NCBI GenBank assembly: GCA_002894685.1
Contig: NCRC01000009.1
Coordinates: 56,055-120,054, forward strand
Length of the DNA: 64,000 bases
Direction: 5' to 3'
Origin: Salinivenus lutea
GTDB taxonomy: Bacteria; Bacteroidota; Rhodothermia; Rhodothermales; Salinibacteraceae
Under the pieces are notes generated by a model. That model saw only the letters and a program-made list of their open reading frames with translations, was not told the origin of the DNA and ran no database searches. Both the position numbers and the translations under genes were made by a program. Positions 46,529 to 54,748 of this stretch are shown here, piece after piece. Numbering within the stretch: position 1 is the stretch's first letter; each line of letters starts with the position of its first letter.

Positions 46529-47338
46529 TCAGCCGCGGCCCTGCGCCTCCGGGGTTCGTTCAAAACGAGTCACCCCGTCGCGCACGAAGCGGGCCTCCTC
46601 CGGCACGAACCGGCGCTCCTCCACCGCAACGGCTTCGTGGTCGATGGTGATGCGGTTGTAAAAGTTGACGGCGCCGGTCGGCTCCCGCCAGCGGTTGCTG
46701 GTGGCCGTGCCGGCACTCGCCACCACCAGGCGGTGCCGCTGTACGGTCAGCGTTTCGACGTGCGAGACGTGGAGGTGCCCGCACAGGATGAGGTCGACCC
46801 CCATCGCCGCCGCCGTATCGAGCGTCTTGCGGGCCTGGCGGGCCACGTCGTGCCGCCCCACCGACTGGATCTTGGTCAGCTGGTGGTGAAGGACGAGCAC
46901 ACGCGCCGCCGCGGCGGGCACCCCGGCAAAGTACTCCCGAATGGCGGCCCGGTCCCCGTCGGTGATGCGTCCGCCCTTGATCGTGGCGCCGTGGGCCGTG
47001 GCGATGCCGAGCACCGCCACCCCGTCGGCCTCGAACGAGGGGGCGAGGTTGTCCGTGATGGCCTGCTTGTATCGGCGGAGGGGCGTCCACAGCCGCCGGA
47101 CGGGACGCCACCACGGGTAGACGTCGTGGTTGCCCGGCACGACGAGCGTCGGGGGCGCAAGGGCGGCCAACAGCTCTTGTGCCGCGGCGAACTCTCGCGG
47201 CCGGGCCCGCTGGGTAAGATCGCCGCTCAGCACCACCAGGTCGACGTCCGGGGCGTTGGCCTCCTGCACCAGCGCCTCCACAATGTCGGGGTGCGCGATG
47301 CGGCCGAAGTGGAGGTCGGAGATGTGGGCAATGGTCAT
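46529..47338 (-). CDS. Calcineurin-like metallophosphoesterase
   Basis: A 269-residue class III metallophosphoesterase. Metal-binding motifs in order: ISDLHFG (residues 6-12), LSGDLTQRARP, VPGNHDVYPW, LVLHHQLTKIQ and CGHLHVSHVE. These are the D-x-H, GD, GNHD, H and GHxH sets of the family, so the active site is intact. Closest in plan to CpdA/Icc-like or DNA repair-type phosphodiesterases; the actual substrate (cAMP, other phosphodiester) is not known. It converges on the SLC12-like transporter gene, with only 5 bp between stop codons. Confidence 0.9.
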   Translation of the reverse strand: MTIAHISDLHFGRIAHPDIVEALVQEANAPDVDLVVLSGDLTQRARPREFAAAQELLAALAPPTLVVPGNHDVYPWWRPVRRLWTPLRRYKQAITDNLAPSFEADGVAVLGIATAHGATIKGGRITDGDRAAIREYFAGVPAAAARVLVLHHQLTKIQSVGRHDVARQARKTLDTAAAMGVDLILCGHLHVSHVETLTVQRHRLVVASAGTATSNRWREPTGAVNFYNRITIDHEAVAVEERRFVPEEARFVRDGVTRFERTPEAQGRG

Positions 47339-47425
47339 GGGGACGGCTACTCGAGCGGAATCAGTTCCCGTCTGGAGGAGCCCTCACGCTACACAGACGG
47401 CTTCCGACCGAGGGTTCGTATTGTG

Positions 47426-47502
47426 TATTCCGTATTGCATATTCCGTATTGCGTATTTCGGACGCCGTTCGTCGGACGGATACGCAACACGAAATACGGA
47501 AT
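47426..47502. repeat. Tandem and inverted TATTCCGTATTGC-type intergenic repeat
   Basis: TATTCCGTATTGCA (47426-47439) is followed directly by TATTCCGTATTGCG (47440-47453) and a degenerate third unit TATTTCG. An inverted counterpart (ATACGCAACACGAAATACGG, 47480-47499) lies about 26 bp further on, so the segment can fold into a long cruciform. It is AT-rich relative to its surroundings and sits in the 226-bp gap between the metallophosphoesterase start and the pdh E2 stop. Probably a member of a dispersed family of intergenic repeats; no copy elsewhere in the window was found by eye. Confidence 0.6.
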
Positions 47503-47564
47503 CTCGCTTTCGTCAGGCCGCAAGGCCTCCGATGGCGCCCTCCCCCCTCTGTGGAGCTACGCTG

Positions 47565-48935
47565 CTACAGAAGAAGATTCATCGGCTCCTCCAGGTACGA
47601 CCGGACGCTGTCGAGGAACTGGGCCCCGGTCGCGCCGTCGACGACGCGGTGGTCGCAGGAGAGGGTCACCTTCATGCGCTTGCCGGGCACCACCTCGCCG
47701 TCCTCCACGACGGGCGTGTCGCGGATCTCGCCGATCGCCAGGATGGCCGAGTTGGGCGGGTTGATGATGGCGGTAAACTCCTCAATGCCGAACATGCCGA
47801 GGTTGCTCGTGGTGAAGGTCGCCCCCTCGAACTCCTCCGGCTCCAGGTCGCGGCTCCGGGCGCGCTCCGCCAGCTCACGCGTCTCCCGCGCAATTTCTGT
47901 GAGGCCCTTGCGGTCCGCGTCGCGCACGACCGGCGTGATGAGCCCCTCGTCGATCGCCACCGCAATGCCCATGTGCACGCGGTTGTATTTTCGGATTTCT
48001 CCCTCGTCGGGCAAGTACGCCGCATTCACGTACGGGTGATCCTTCAGCGCCAGGGCGCAGGACTTCGTGATGAGGTCATTGAAGGAGATCTTGGCCCGGC
48101 CCTGCTCCTCCGCCAGTTCGTTCAGGTCTTCGCGGAGCGCCACGGCGTCCTCCACGTCGATGTCGACGGTGAGGTAGAAGTGGGGGGCCGAGTATTTGCT
48201 CTGGGCCAGCCGCCGGGCAATGGTCTTACGCATCTGCGAAATGTCCTCGCTCGCGTAGGGCGCCTCGTCGTCGGGCAGTTCGTAGGTGGGCGCCTCGGCG
48301 GTCGGCTGCGGGGCGGGTTCGGGCGCACGCTCCTCCCGTTCGGGAGGGGGCGCCGGCTCTCCTTCTTCGATGCGTGCCTCTACGTCGCGTCGCACAATGC
48401 GTCCCTCCGGCCCCGATCCGTCGACGCGGGCGAGATCGACGTCGTGCTCCTGCGCAATGCGACGGGCCAGCGGCGACGCCTTGATGCGGCGGCCCTCCGC
48501 GTCGGTGCCCGCCGGAACGGGCTCGGGGGTGCGCTCGCGGAGCTGTCCGTCGCCGGCCGGTTCGTCCGCCACGTCGACCTCCGGGGCGGGCTCCTCCTCC
48601 GGTTCTGGTTCTGGTTCCGTCGCGTCCTCCACTGCCGCCTCGGCATCGGCGGCGCCGTCGTCGTCCCCTTCATCCAGCAGGTCGGAGATGTCCTCTCCCT
48701 CCTCTCCAATCACGGCGATGAGTTGTCCGATGGGCACCGAATCGCCCTCGCCTATCACCTTCTTGAGCAGAACCCCCTCGTCGAATGCCTCCAAGTCCAT
48801 GGTGGCCTTGTCCGTCTCCACCTGCGCAAGAATGTCGCCCGAAGACACCTGGTCTCCCTCGTCCATCAGCCAGGCGGACAGAACGCCCTCTTCCATGGTG
48901 TCGCTCAGCTTGGGCATTTCGATTGGCGTCGCCAT
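47565..48935 (-). CDS. pdhC: Pyruvate dehydrogenase E2, dihydrolipoamide acetyltransferase
   Basis: Transfers the acetyl group from lipoyl to CoA in the pyruvate dehydrogenase complex. The 456-residue protein has an N-terminal lipoyl domain with the lipoylated Lys in ETDKATMDLEAF (near residue 43), a linker rich in acid and proline, a peripheral-subunit-binding domain (KASPLARRIAQEHDVDLARV, then GSGPEGRIVRRDVEA) and the catalytic domain ending CDHRVVDGATGAQFLDSVRS with the active His-Asp. Only one lipoyl domain. Third gene of a minus-strand operon after E1alpha and E1beta (81-bp gap to the latter). E3 is not in the window. Confidence 0.95.
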   Translation of the reverse strand: MATPIEMPKLSDTMEEGVLSAWLMDEGDQVSSGDILAQVETDKATMDLEAFDEGVLLKKVIGEGDSVPIGQLIAVIGEEGEDISDLLDEGDDDGAADAEAAVEDATEPEPEPEEEPAPEVDVADEPAGDGQLRERTPEPVPAGTDAEGRRIKASPLARRIAQEHDVDLARVDGSGPEGRIVRRDVEARIEEGEPAPPPEREERAPEPAPQPTAEAPTYELPDDEAPYASEDISQMRKTIARRLAQSKYSAPHFYLTVDIDVEDAVALREDLNELAEEQGRAKISFNDLITKSCALALKDHPYVNAAYLPDEGEIRKYNRVHMGIAVAIDEGLITPVVRDADRKGLTEIARETRELAERARSRDLEPEEFEGATFTTSNLGMFGIEEFTAIINPPNSAILAIGEIRDTPVVEDGEVVPGKRMKVTLSCDHRVVDGATGAQFLDSVRSYLEEPMNLLL

Positions 48936-49016
48936 CGTATAGTGTCGGTTTTCAGGGTACGGTTGTCGAAGGAGGGGGCGTGCCGGGCGTGTTCACGCGC
49001 CGGTACTCGGGAGTCG

Positions 49017-50000
49017 TTACTTGGCGTACAGGACCTGCAGGCACTTGTCGACCGTTTCGTCAACGCCCGGCATGTACGCGTCCATGAGGTTGGGGGCGTA
49101 GGGGGCCGGCGTGTCGGGCGCCGTGACGCGCAGGATGGGGGCGTCGAGGTAGTCGAAGGCCCGATCCTGCACCTGGTGCGTGACCTCCGAGGCCACGCTC
49201 GCGAACGGATTGCTTTCGTCGATGACGACCAGGCGGTTGGTCTTCACCACCGACTCCACGATCGTCTCGATGTCGAGCGGCTTGATGGTGCGCGGGTCGA
49301 TCACCTCGGCCTCGTAGCCCCGCTCCTCGAGCTCGTCGGCCGCGTCCATTGCGATGTGGTAGCTCTTGCTGTGCGCCACAAGGGTGACGTCGTCGCCCTC
49401 GCGCGCCACGCGGGCCGACCCGATCGGGATCGTGTAGTCCTCCGCGTCGCTGACCTCGTCCTTCATCCCGTACATCAGCTCACTCTCGAGGAAGACGACC
49501 GGGTCGTCGTCGCGGATGGCGGTCTTTAGCAGCCCCTTCCCATCGTCGGGGATCGAGGGCGCAACCACCTTGAGGCCCGGGAAGGTGGAATAGAGCGCTT
49601 CGGTCGAGTTGGAGTGGGTGGCGCCAAGCTGCCCGGCCGCCCCGTTCGGTCCGCGGAAGACAATCGGGACCGTGAACTGGCCGCCCGACATGTACTGCAT
49701 GTTCGGGGCGTTGTTAATGACCTGGTCGAACGCCACGAACGAGAAGTTAAACGTCATGAACTCGACGATGGGCCGCAGGCCGTTCATGGCCGCCCCGATG
49801 CCGAGCCCCGCAAAGCCGAGCTCACTAATCGGCGAGTCGATCACGCGGCGGGAGCCGAACTGATCGAGCATCCCTTTGCTCACCTTGTAGGCGCCGTCGT
49901 ACTCGGCCACCTCCTCGCCAATGAGGAAGATGTCGTCGTCCCGTTCCATCTCCTCGGTCATCGCGGCGCGGAGCGCCTCGCGGAATTGCAGCGTAGCCAT
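49017..50000 (-). CDS. pdhB: Pyruvate dehydrogenase E1 component, beta subunit
   Basis: Half of the alpha2beta2 thiamine-diphosphate decarboxylase that oxidises pyruvate and acetylates the lipoyl arm. The 327-residue protein shows MATLQFREALRAAMTEEMER at the start, IFLIGEEVAEYDGAYKVSKG, RVIDSPISELGFAGLGIGAA and VVIDESNPFASVASEVTHQV, the beta-subunit landmarks. The start is the ATG at 50000; further upstream the frame is open but out of family. 108 bp downstream of E1alpha, 81 bp upstream of E2. Confidence 0.95.
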   Translation of the reverse strand: MATLQFREALRAAMTEEMERDDDIFLIGEEVAEYDGAYKVSKGMLDQFGSRRVIDSPISELGFAGLGIGAAMNGLRPIVEFMTFNFSFVAFDQVINNAPNMQYMSGGQFTVPIVFRGPNGAAGQLGATHSNSTEALYSTFPGLKVVAPSIPDDGKGLLKTAIRDDDPVVFLESELMYGMKDEVSDAEDYTIPIGSARVAREGDDVTLVAHSKSYHIAMDAADELEERGYEAEVIDPRTIKPLDIETIVESVVKTNRLVVIDESNPFASVASEVTHQVQDRAFDYLDAPILRVTAPDTPAPYAPNLMDAYMPGVDETVDKCLQVLYAK

Positions 50001-50108
50001 GTCGTTCGGGTGTGGAATTTGGAGTTCGGAATGGAAACATGAGCGGACCGGGAGCGGCCGTCGGGATCGCGCGTCCGTCCGCAATCCCCCCTCCCACGTC
50101 CGCAGTCG

Positions 50109-51494
50109 TTAGGCAATGAAGGGGTAGTCCTCCTGGGTGTACACGTCGTCGTAGATCGCCTCCTCGTCGGGGAAGGGGGCCGCGTCGGCCGCGTCGATCG
50201 CGTCGACGACCTTCTGCTCGGCCTCCTCATCGATCGCGTCGATGTCGCCATCGGTGGCGATGCCGCGATCCACGATGTACTGCTGCAGCCGGGCGATGGC
50301 GTCCTCGCTCTTGCGCTGATCGAGCTCGTTCGCGGCGCGGTACTCGGCCGGATCGGTGATCGAGTGGCCCTGGTACCGGTAGGTGCGCACCTCCAGCATC
50401 GAGGGCTGCCCCTTCCGGGCGTAGTTCTCGACGTGGTCGCTCACCGCCTTGTTGACGCTGAACACATCCATGCCGCTGGCGAGCGAGCAGGGGAAGTCAA
50501 AGTTGTACCCGTGCTTGAAGAGGTCGGGCTTGCTAAAGGCCCGGTCGACCGCCGTCCCCATCGCGTACTGATTGTTCTCGCAGATAAAGACGATGGGCAG
50601 CTCGTAGATGCCGGCCAGGTTGCAGGCCTCGCGGAACGCGCCCTGGTGCATCGCGCCGTCCCCGAAGAAGCAGAGGCACACGTTGTCCTCGCCCCGATAC
50701 TTGTGGGCGAAGGCGATGCCGGCCCCGAGCGGCAGGTGCGCCCCCACGATGGCGTGTCCCCCCATCATTCTCTTCTCGGCGTCGAAGAAGTGCATCGATC
50801 CGCCCTTCCCCTTCGAGCACCCCGTCGACTTGCCGAAGAGCTCCCCCATGCACTCCTCGGGGGTCATGCCCATGGCCAGCCCCATGCCGTGGTCCCGATA
50901 GGCGGTGATGATCGAATCGTCCCCCAGGTCGACGGCGCTGACACTGCCCGTCGAGACCGCCTCCTGCCCGATGTACAGGTGGAGGAAGCCCGAAATCTTC
51001 TGTCGCTGATACATCTGCCGGCACCGGTTTTCGAAGCGGCGCTGCAGCAGCATGCTGCGGAGGAGATCTACCACCTCGTCGTCCGAAAACCCGAGCTCGT
51101 CGTGCGAAAACTGCCCGGCCGGGTAGGTATCAAACGAGACGGTTTCCTCAATCGGGCCCTCGGGAATGTCGATCGACTGCTGGGTCCAGGGCCCTTCCGG
51201 CTCATCCTCGGCGGCCCCGTCGCCCGACAACGGGCTGGAGCGTTTCTTCGTCGCCGTGTCCCCCGACTCGTCGGCGTCGTACCGTTCGAGGGCCTCCGCG
51301 ATTTCCTTTGCGTAGGTCGGGCCGATGCCCTTCAGGTCTTCCAGGGAGTCGACGTCGCGGAGACCGTCGAGGGTCGTAACACCGGCCTGCTTCAGTCGGG
51401 CCGTATGGGGAAAATCGTCCGGGAAGCCCGCCCCCTCATCGGAGCTTCCGTTCAGGCCAGAGGCGGATTCTGAGGCCAAAGAGTCGTCAGCCAT
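50109..51494 (-). CDS. pdhA: Pyruvate dehydrogenase E1 component, alpha subunit, with an N-terminal helix-hairpin-helix segment
   Basis: ThDP-binding subunit of the decarboxylase. The 461-residue protein is about 100 longer than typical (near 360). The catalytic part starts at about residue 125 (GFSDDEVVDLLRSMLLQRRF), with the ThDP/Mg motif GDGAMHQGAFREACNLAGIY and the NNQYAMGT helix. Residues about 30-70 carry a separate segment (LKQAGVTTLDGLRDVDSLED, then LKGIGPTYAKEIAEAL) with the GIGxxxA pattern of helix-hairpin-helix domains, then a low-complexity acidic linker. The ATG at 51494 (MADDSLASES) begins the extension. First gene of the PDH operon, divergent from a glycosyltransferase across 306 bp. 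The extension's purpose is unknown. Confidence 0.93.
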   Translation of the reverse strand: MADDSLASESASGLNGSSDEGAGFPDDFPHTARLKQAGVTTLDGLRDVDSLEDLKGIGPTYAKEIAEALERYDADESGDTATKKRSSPLSGDGAAEDEPEGPWTQQSIDIPEGPIEETVSFDTYPAGQFSHDELGFSDDEVVDLLRSMLLQRRFENRCRQMYQRQKISGFLHLYIGQEAVSTGSVSAVDLGDDSIITAYRDHGMGLAMGMTPEECMGELFGKSTGCSKGKGGSMHFFDAEKRMMGGHAIVGAHLPLGAGIAFAHKYRGEDNVCLCFFGDGAMHQGAFREACNLAGIYELPIVFICENNQYAMGTAVDRAFSKPDLFKHGYNFDFPCSLASGMDVFSVNKAVSDHVENYARKGQPSMLEVRTYRYQGHSITDPAEYRAANELDQRKSEDAIARLQQYIVDRGIATDGDIDAIDEEAEQKVVDAIDAADAAPFPDEEAIYDDVYTQEDYPFIA

Positions 51495-51800
51495 GACGAA
51501 CGTCAAGGTTGGGTGATGGAAAGCGTGTAAGGACGAGCACACCGGAGCGGCAGACGTTCGCCCCTCGTACAAGAATCGACGATGTATACCAAAGAAGCAA
51601 TTGCCCGTCTGTGATCGTCGCCCCCTTGTATCTTGCCCCCTCGGGGCGGTTTCGATCCGGACGATTCTTTGTCGCCTCCCCACGAAGAAAGCGCTTCCAA
51701 ACCGATTACGTTGCCATTCGGGCGCCCACCGATTAGGTTTTTGCTGCTCAGGCCCGTGGCCTGCCTCCGCCCACTGTTTCGTCGCTCCCCTCCATCCCCC
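51495..51800. other. Divergent control region between pdhA and the polyprenol-phosphate mannosyltransferase
   Basis: 306 bp with no gene. An AT-richer patch at about 51570-51620 is the most promoter-like part for pdhA (TATACAT on the reverse strand, near 51580). No convincing palindrome or riboswitch was seen. Confidence 0.45.
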
Positions 51801-52547
51801 GTGTCTTCCTCCGCTTCCCCGAGCACCGACGCCCTGGTGATCGTCCCGACCTACAACGAGGCCGACAACATCGGCCCGGTGATGGACCTGGTGCTGGCCC
51901 AGCCCACCCCGATCTCCATCCTGGTGGTCGACGACAATTCGAACGACGGGACGGCCCAGGTGGTGAAGGACGCCATGGAGGAGGCCCCCGACCGCATCGA
52001 CCTTATTGAACGCGGCGGCAAGCTGGGCCTCGGCACCGCCTACCTCCGCGGCTTCCGCTACGCCCTGGCCCGCGGCTACACCTACGTCTGCGAAATGGAC
52101 GCCGACCTGTCGCACGATCCCGACGACCTGCCGCGCCTCATCGAGCCGGTAAAGAACGACGAGGTCGACCTTGCCATCGGCTCGCGCTACGTGGGCGGGG
52201 TCCGCGTCATCGACTGGCCGCTCTCCCGCCTCGTCCTCTCGTACGCCGCCGGCATCTACACCCGCGCCATCACGCGCCTCCCCATCCGCGACGTGACGGC
52301 GGGCTTTAAGTGCTTCCACCGCCGCGTGCTGGAGGCCATCGACCTCGACCGCGTGAACTCGGACGGGTACGCCTTTCAGGTCGAAATGCACTACCGCACC
52401 TGGCAGGCGGGCTTCCGGATTCGGGAGGTTCCGGTCATCTTCACCGAGCGCACCGAGGGACAGTCCAAGATGAGCAAAGCAATTGTGCGCGAAGCGGCCT
52501 GGAAGGTGTGGGAGCTCCGCCTCCGCGACCTTCTTGACCGCCTGTAG
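51801..52547 (+). CDS. Polyprenol-phosphate mannosyltransferase-like GT2 enzyme
   Basis: A 248-residue family 2 glycosyltransferase of the dolichol/polyprenol-phosphate mannose synthase type: N-terminal nucleotide-binding strand ALVIVPTYNEADNIGPV, VVDDNSNDGT, GLGTAYLRGFRYALARGY, the DxD-containing EMDADLSHDPDDLPRL, and EVPVIFTERTEGQSKMSKAI near the end. It makes polyprenyl-phosphate-mannose (or another hexose), a donor for protein or envelope glycosylation, and could feed the GT-C-like protein at 35016. No membrane helices, so it is the soluble bacterial type. The start is GTG at 51801 (VSSSASPSTDALVIVP); upstream in-frame sequence lacks family features. Confidence 0.88.
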   Translation: MSSSASPSTDALVIVPTYNEADNIGPVMDLVLAQPTPISILVVDDNSNDGTAQVVKDAMEEAPDRIDLIERGGKLGLGTAYLRGFRYALARGYTYVCEMDADLSHDPDDLPRLIEPVKNDEVDLAIGSRYVGGVRVIDWPLSRLVLSYAAGIYTRAITRLPIRDVTAGFKCFHRRVLEAIDLDRVNSDGYAFQVEMHYRTWQAGFRIREVPVIFTERTEGQSKMSKAIVREAAWKVWELRLRDLLDRL

Positions 52548-52701
52548 CCCCCCTTCCCCGGCGCGCGTGCCATCCCCCGCGTCCCCGACCCGGCCGGTTT
52601 TCCCGCGTTTCTAATAGACCGAGTGCTCGCAGGCCCCTACGTTGTTTCGTACGAGTAACGCGAACGCCATCGACTCCTCCGCTCCAAACGCCCCCTCTCC
52701 C

Positions 52702-53961
52702 ATGAGTTCTCCTTCGTTCGACGACGTGGCCCCGCCCGCCGGCGACCGCATTACCATGACGGACGGCACCCTCGAGGTGCCCGACCGACCGATCATTCCC
52801 TTCATTGAGGGCGACGGCACGGGGCCCGACATCTGGAACGCCGCCCAGCCCGTCTTCGACGCCGCGGTCGAGACCGCCTACGGCACCGACCGTGAGATCC
52901 AGTGGATGGAGGTCTTCGCCGGCGGCAAGGCCCAGGACAAATTCGACGAGTGGCTCCCCGAGGATACCTTTCAGGCCATTCGCGAATACCTCGTCGCCAT
53001 CAAGGGGCCGCTCACCACGCCGGTCGGCGGCGGCATCCGCTCGCTCAACGTGGCGCTGCGCCAGGAGCTCGACCTCTTCGCCTGCGTCCGCCCGGTCCGG
53101 CACTTCCCCAACGTGCCCTCGCCGCTCAAGAACCCCGAGCTCGTGGACATGATCACGTTCCGCGAGAACTCGGAGGACATCTACGCCGGGATCGAGTACG
53201 AGATGGGCACCGAGGAAAACGAGAAGGTCAAGACGTTCCTGATCGAGGAGATGGGCGAGACGGCCATCCGGTTCCCCGACTCCACGGCCATCGGCGTGAA
53301 GCCGATCTCGGAGGAGGGCACCAAGCGCCTCGTCCGCTCCGCCATCGAGTACGCGATCGAGCGCGGGCGCGAGAGCGTAACGCTCGTCCACAAGGGCAAC
53401 ATCATGAAGTTCACCGAGGGCGCCTTCCGCGACTGGGGCTACGAGGTGGCGAAGGAGGAATACGACTCGGAGGACCTGGACGGCGGGCCCTGGCAGGTCA
53501 TCACGCTCGACGACGGCCGCGAGATCATCATTAAAGACTACATCGCCGACGCCTTCCTGCAGCAGATTCTCCTGCGGCCGGACGAGTACGACGTGATCGC
53601 CACGATGAACCTGAACGGCGACTACATCTCCGACGCGATGGCGGCCGAGGTCGGCGGCATTGGCATTGCGCCGGGCGCCAACATCAACTACAACACGGGC
53701 CGGGCGCTCTTTGAGGCCACGCACGGCACCGCGCCGAAGTACGCCGGGATGGACAAGGTGAACCCGAGCTCGCTCATCCTCTCGGGCGAGATGATGTTCC
53801 GCTACATGGGCTGGGAGGAGGCCGCGGACGCGATCATTGACGGACTGGAGGAAACGATCCGTCAGAAGCGCGTGACGTACGACTTCGAGCGCAACATGGA
53901 GGACGCCGAGCTGCTCAAGTGCAGCGAGTTCGGCGAGGCCATTGTCGAGAACATGGGCTAA
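52702..53961 (+). CDS. icd: NADP-dependent isocitrate dehydrogenase
   Basis: TCA-cycle oxidative decarboxylation of isocitrate. The 419-residue protein follows the E. coli Icd pattern closely: [16 protein letters not shown] (substrate-binding Ser equivalent to S113), [50 protein letters not shown] and VTYDFER near the end. The KY in APKYAG and the Y and R in VTYDFER are the residues that give NADP specificity. The ATG at 52702 ([14 protein letters not shown]) is used; an upstream TTG at 52642 in frame is unlikely. A good hairpin terminator follows at 54004. Confidence 0.96.
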   Translation: MSSPSFDDVAPPAGDRITMTDGTLEVPDRPIIPFIEGDGTGPDIWNAAQPVFDAAVETAYGTDREIQWMEVFAGGKAQDKFDEWLPEDTFQAIREYLVAIKGPLTTPVGGGIRSLNVALRQELDLFACVRPVRHFPNVPSPLKNPELVDMITFRENSEDIYAGIEYEMGTEENEKVKTFLIEEMGETAIRFPDSTAIGVKPISEEGTKRLVRSAIEYAIERGRESVTLVHKGNIMKFTEGAFRDWGYEVAKEEYDSEDLDGGPWQVITLDDGREIIIKDYIADAFLQQILLRPDEYDVIATMNLNGDYISDAMAAEVGGIGIAPGANINYNTGRALFEATHGTAPKYAGMDKVNPSSLILSGEMMFRYMGWEEAADAIIDGLEETIRQKRVTYDFERNMEDAELLKCSEFGEAIVENMG

Positions 53962-54003
53962 GCGGCCCCGACGGCACACACCATTGCAACGTCACCGCAT
54001 CCG

Positions 54004-54038
54004 GCGGCATCGTGGGGAAACCCCGCGGTGCCGCTTTT
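54004..54038 (+). terminator. Intrinsic terminator of icd
   Basis: Stem GCGGCATCGTGGGG (54004-54017) with CCCCGCGGTGCCGC (54021-54034), 14 pairs including two G-U wobbles, 3-nt loop, then TTTT. Located 43 bp after the icd stop codon. Confidence 0.8.
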
Positions 54039-54251
54039 CTATGTTCAGGGACGAGTCGATGCTTCAGGCCGCTGGACACCTCTCGTGGGGGACGCGTACC
54101 CGCCCCCCAATTTTCATCAGGCCCCCTTCTCTCCTGCACTTCAGTCCGCCGGAGGGTAACCTTCGCGTTTCAACCGATTGCGGCCCGAAACCCTCCCTCC
54201 CGGTTGTGCTGTTTCCACAAATGTTTTAACTCACATATACCTTGGATCGAA

Positions 54252-54701
54252 ATGCGCAGTACGACCCTGATCGACGACAACGGCCACATGGTCACGGTAA
54301 AGGCCCCAGACGACCAGCCGGCCAACGACCCCAAGGAGGACGACCACCACGACTTCTTGACGGACCACTGGATGGACGTCGCGGCGGCCTCCTTCCTGGG
54401 CTTCAAACGGCACGGCATTGGCACCGTGGTCGTCACCAAACGCGACCCCGCCGAGGGCCGGGTCCACGAGGCCGTGGGCATGCACAACCTGATGTACAGC
54501 CCCGCCGCGGGCGGCTGGCTCAAGCAGCAGGCCGAGCGCCTCCCGGACGACTGGCTGGACACCCGCTTCCAGTCCTACGACCCAAACGAGTCGGCCCTCG
54601 TGGTCATGGCGGACGACGACGGCTCGTTCCGGGCCTACGCGGTGAACGGCTCTCCCGCCCCGCCCCGCAGCTACGAGCTGGTGAATGCGCGGCAGAATTG
54701 A
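54252..54701 (+). CDS. Hypothetical acidic protein (149 aa)
   Basis: No recognised family. The 149-residue protein, starting at ATG 54252 (MRSTTLIDDNGHMVTVKAPD), is acidic and His-containing (KEDDHHDFLTDHWMDVAAAS), without signal peptide or transmembrane helix. The middle part (FLGFKRHGIGTVVVTKRDPA) is a mixed strand-like region. It follows icd but is separated by the strong terminator at 54004 and a promoter-like AT-rich patch near 54215-54245, so it has its own transcript. Coding support is composition and a plausible start; no function can be assigned. Confidence 0.65.
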   Translation: MRSTTLIDDNGHMVTVKAPDDQPANDPKEDDHHDFLTDHWMDVAAASFLGFKRHGIGTVVVTKRDPAEGRVHEAVGMHNLMYSPAAGGWLKQQAERLPDDWLDTRFQSYDPNESALVVMADDDGSFRAYAVNGSPAPPRSYELVNARQN

Positions 54702-54722
54702 CCCCGCCCGGCGCGTCCGGCC

Positions 54723-54748
54723 GCTGCGTCCTGGGCCCCCTACGCAGC
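54723..54748. terminator. Hairpin between the hypothetical gene and the glycosyltransferase gene
   Basis: GCTGCGT (54723-54729) and ACGCAGC (54742-54748) form a perfect 7-bp stem between two convergent stop codons; the second arm overlaps the glycosyltransferase stop. Possible bidirectional terminator. Confidence 0.4.
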
